This document shows, in pieces, positions 61,626 through 64,000 of a stretch of 64,000 nt of DNA. The position numbers and the translations under genes are program-made. The notes beneath the pieces are model-generated. The model had not been told where the DNA came from. It saw nothing but the letters and a program-made list of their open reading frames with translations, and made no database searches. Within the stretch, counting starts at the first letter, position 1, and each line of letters opens with the position of its first letter. The stretch comes from Stercorarius parasiticus (lineage: Eukaryota > Chordata > Aves > Charadriiformes > Stercorariidae). Where the stretch lies: NCBI GenBank assembly GCA_013396915.1, contig VWZL01000423.1, positions 1 through 64,000 of the forward strand, given 5' to 3'.

Positions 61626-61757
61626 GAACAGCTGTAGCTCTTGCGGGATGAAAATATCAGGCTAAGCAAGCTGGTTTGTAAGCTAAAGGCTCTGAACTGT
61701 TGGAAGGAAATCACTCAGAAGGCACAGCTCTCTGCAAAGCTTAGAGATGCTGAGAAG
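61626..61757 (+). CDS. CCDC162: CCDC162-like exon 30, with in-frame TAG
   Basis: 44 codons, phase 0 to 0. The acceptor is TCTTCTTTAGCAG and the donor AAG|GTGATA. It reads E-Q-L-stop, then LLRDENIRLSKLVCKLKALN and CWKEITQKAQLSAKLRDAEK; coiled-coil-like. The stop is TAG at 61635-61637. Splicing to the AG within that TAG would start the exon at LLRDEN in frame, so the stop may be avoidable. Confidence 0.83.
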
Positions 61758-63265
61758 GTGATATTTCCTTACCGTTTCATCTGTTATTAGTGTATAATTT
61801 TCTGCAAAGCTAATGGTCAGATTGGGCAGGCTCACTATTACTCAGTGAGTCTACAGGATCTCATCGTAACCGCAGATTTTGGGTACAAATGCTAAACGTT
61901 TTTCTCCTCTATATTATGGGTATAAGGGTGGTCTTTAAATGTGAAGAGTGTGAAACAAATCCCTTGAAGCAAGAGTCTAGGAAGTACAAGTAGCCTATAG
62001 TATTCTTAATTCTGTTGTTGACTTAGAAGACTAATTGTGACGTTGTATCAAAATCAACTATTTCACAACTGACCAAAACATATGAAAGAGAGGCAGACAT
62101 GAAGTGAAAATGAACTAGACTGTTGGCTTGGGAGGTGGCTGAGGGTTTTTTTTTAATTGGTGTCTGCTTAAACAAAGCAGAACACAGCATGAAGTTATAA
62201 ATTTAATTACAGAAATACAAGATGAAGCACAAAAATTACTAAATTAAACTAAAGTGAAGATGGATGGAAAGAAAAGTGCCTCACTGCTTTAAATGAGGCT
62301 GATTAGAATGGAACAAACAGGTTATTGATTGTTATATAGGTTAATTAGCTGCACATGTCAAGCAAAGGAAAGGCAGAATGGATCATATTTGTTAACTTAA
62401 AAAGAGTGAAAAAACAAAATGGGTTTTGTGTGCTTGTTAATTTTAAACCCAAATAAAACTGGATCTGCATACACTTAGTTCAGTTATATCAGCGAGACGC
62501 TAAACCGTTAGAAGATTTTATTAAACAGATCAGTCAAAGATGGATTGAATTATTGCAAAATTGTGGATTTAAATAAGAAATAAGACCTATCTTCACAGGC
62601 TTTAAAAGAAAAGTCTGAAACTGAGAAAAAGTAATGGGAAAATTTGGCTTTTTAAAATTAGAAACTAGCTCATCTTGCTCAGACAGAGCTTTCTTGTGTC
62701 TGACTTTGGAATGATCCTGAAGATCTAAGAACTTGTATTTCACTGTCCTCCACTCCAAGTGCAGAGGATCATGGACCTTGCTTTTTCCAGCTTGGAAAGC
62801 CTAAACGGCTTGGAAAAGAGAGAGGGCTGTTAAGTCCACGCCTGCCCAGAAGGAAAACAAGCTTAATCACACACATTTTTACTTTAGAGATAATGAAGGA
62901 ATAAACAGATTAGTAGATGGACAGGTCTTTGTAATGCATAGGAAAGATCAAGATTTACATTGTTCTGACATTGTTTGCACACAAGAACTTGAATTGTTGA
63001 CATGTGGATATAATTAAAGATGTGCAGTTGTACCCATATGAAACATTATCTTACATTTTCCCCTGTAGAGGGCCCCTCTTGTCCCTCCTGTTACCCACTT
63101 TGCCTTAAAATGGTCCAGCCTTTATTAGAAAATAGGAACAATTGAATCCCACTTTACTAAAAATGTCTGAGAGATTTACGCTTCAAGAACCCCACTACTG
63201 CTATATAAAAGAGAGAAAAATCACTGCTCTCATCACTGTTTCTGTTATGTACTTTCTGTTTACAG
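61758..63265. other. intron 30
   Basis: 1.5 kb of AT-rich intron. No element was recognised. Confidence 0.6.
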
Positions 63266-63420
63266 GAAGCTCTTCAAAACAAAAAAGAGTGTCTGAATGC
63301 TAAGATGATGGCAGAAGAGGAGGTGACTTCATTTCAGGGTCAGCTCACGTCTGTAAGGAAAGCTCATGCAAAATCTCAAGCAGACAATGACAAGAGCTAA
63401 AGAAACAGCTACATAAACAG
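63266..63420 (+). CDS. CCDC162: CCDC162-like exon 31, frameshifted
   Basis: The acceptor is TTCTGTTTACAG and the donor CAG|GTATCT. The entering frame gives EALQNKKECLNAKMMAEEEV, TSFQGQLTSVRKAHAKSQAD, then NDKS and TAA at 63398. One base out of register, the end reads ELKKQLHKQ to a phase-0 donor. A single lost base near 63392-63396 explains both. Alternatively, this is the last exon of a shortened protein ending at 63400. Confidence 0.8.
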
Positions 63421-64000
63421 GTATCTGAATCCAACAGGTCCTGATTCATCAGTGCAACAAGTAGAATTCTCCTCTCCATCTCACTTGCTTTAATGAGGAT
63501 TTTGCCTACTGTTATTCTAGGAGAGAAATAGCTTCAAAACTGACCGCATGACACAGTTACTGAAGCTGGATGTGTTTTTTTACGTCATTGAAACAACACG
63601 TTCATCTGAGTGTTTTCACCATTGGAGGTAGAGAGAACTAGGGAAAAAACTGTAGCATCTTGGATAAAGTTTGAGTCACACACCAAAATGACAGCTACAG
63701 GCACTACATTTATATACACGATCAACAGGGCTGGATATATGTTTTAGTTGAGGAAAAGACAGTATTAATATTTTATTCCGCAGATAAAAAAAAAAAAATT
63801 ACACATCTTGAGGTTATTAGTCTTCCACCAAATCATTAAATTTCAAGGAAACATTCAGGGGTGTTGTCATTAAATCCAGAACAAATTCGTTACATGGTTT
63901 GATTTGGGTTTTTTTCCCATCTGAACACCTTCATGGATGTATCACTGCCCCAGCAAGTTCCCTTTCGTTTCTACACATGGCTACACATGCTGAAATAGCC
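63421..64000. other. intron or 3' flank to window end
   Basis: AT-rich, with 13 A at 63786-63798. No further exon is recognised; the gene may continue past the window. Confidence 0.5.

Larger units (their letters stand above)
1737..63420 (+). pseudogene. CCDC162: CCDC162-like gene, 31 exons seen, apparently disabled
   Basis: One spliced gene runs through the whole window. It was assembled by eye from open segments bounded by AG and GT whose phases agree at every junction. Peptide words such as YQEHVVRRGPYLSLL, FHPSLGLVCLIPKALEHVY and HGELVAMQFLMEDVL recall CCDC162, a large coiled-coil protein of unknown function whose human locus is annotated as the pseudogene CCDC162P; this is remembered similarity. 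Introns are retained, so it is not a retrocopy. Six lesions interrupt it: TAG at 13179, a lost donor at 14456, a lost acceptor at 22287, a frameshift near 51185, TAG at 61635 and a frameshift near 63392. The 5' and 3' ends lie outside the window. Alternatives are a functional gene with altered splicing, or assembly errors at the two 1-base deletions; the substitutions are harder to explain as errors. The name is about 75% sure. Confidence 0.75.

Overview
The window looks like nuclear DNA of a bird. It has long introns, modest GC, no dense coding, and several CR1 LINE copies whose 3' ends carry the avian ATTCTATGATTCTATGA-type tail. It holds one large spliced gene on the + strand, cut by both window edges. 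I resolve 31 consecutive internal exons between about 1737 and 63420. They total about 4.49 kb of coding sequence, roughly 1,495 codons. Every exon-exon junction is phase-compatible, allowing for the lesions below.

From remembered family similarity the product is a CCDC162-like protein (coiled-coil domain containing 162; the human locus is annotated as the pseudogene CCDC162P). The identification comes from memory of the family, not from a search. The function of the protein is not established. Its first exons (1.7-8.4 kb) encode a segment with the words YQEHVVRRGPYLSLL and YDVALEDLKELENQLLL. The middle exons (12-38 kb) are globular or helical. The last ones (56-63 kb) are Glu/Lys/Leu-rich and coiled-coil-like.

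The main observation is that this copy appears broken. I count six independent lesions: an in-frame TAG at 13179; a destroyed splice donor at 14456 (CT for GT); a destroyed splice acceptor at 22287 (AC for AG); a 1-base deletion frameshift near 51185 with TGA at 51194; an in-frame TAG at 61635; and a 1-base deletion frameshift near 63392 with TAA at 63398. Outside these points the frame is open and the splice sites are good. That pattern suggests a fairly recent unitary pseudogene, or a gene with unusual splicing rescue, rather than a processed copy (the introns are present). Two lesions, both TAG at the fourth codon of a phase-0 exon, could be bypassed in frame by splicing to the AG of the stop codon itself.

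Layout: 0-5.7 kb, first two exons close together, then a 3.6-kb intron. 5.7-14.5 kb, exons 3-7 with three CR1 insertions. 14.5-26 kb, exons 8-12 with an ancient CR1 at about 18.7-19.8 kb. 26-38.4 kb, exons 13-17 in large, mostly featureless introns. 38.4-46 kb, exon 18 with a CR1 at 40.4 kb and an ancient CR1 at about 42.4-44.7 kb. 46-58 kb, a dense cluster of exons 19-29. 58-64 kb, two near-identical reverse-orientation CR1 copies, then exons 30 and 31. I saw no tRNA, rRNA, CRISPR array, viral gene or second protein-coding gene.
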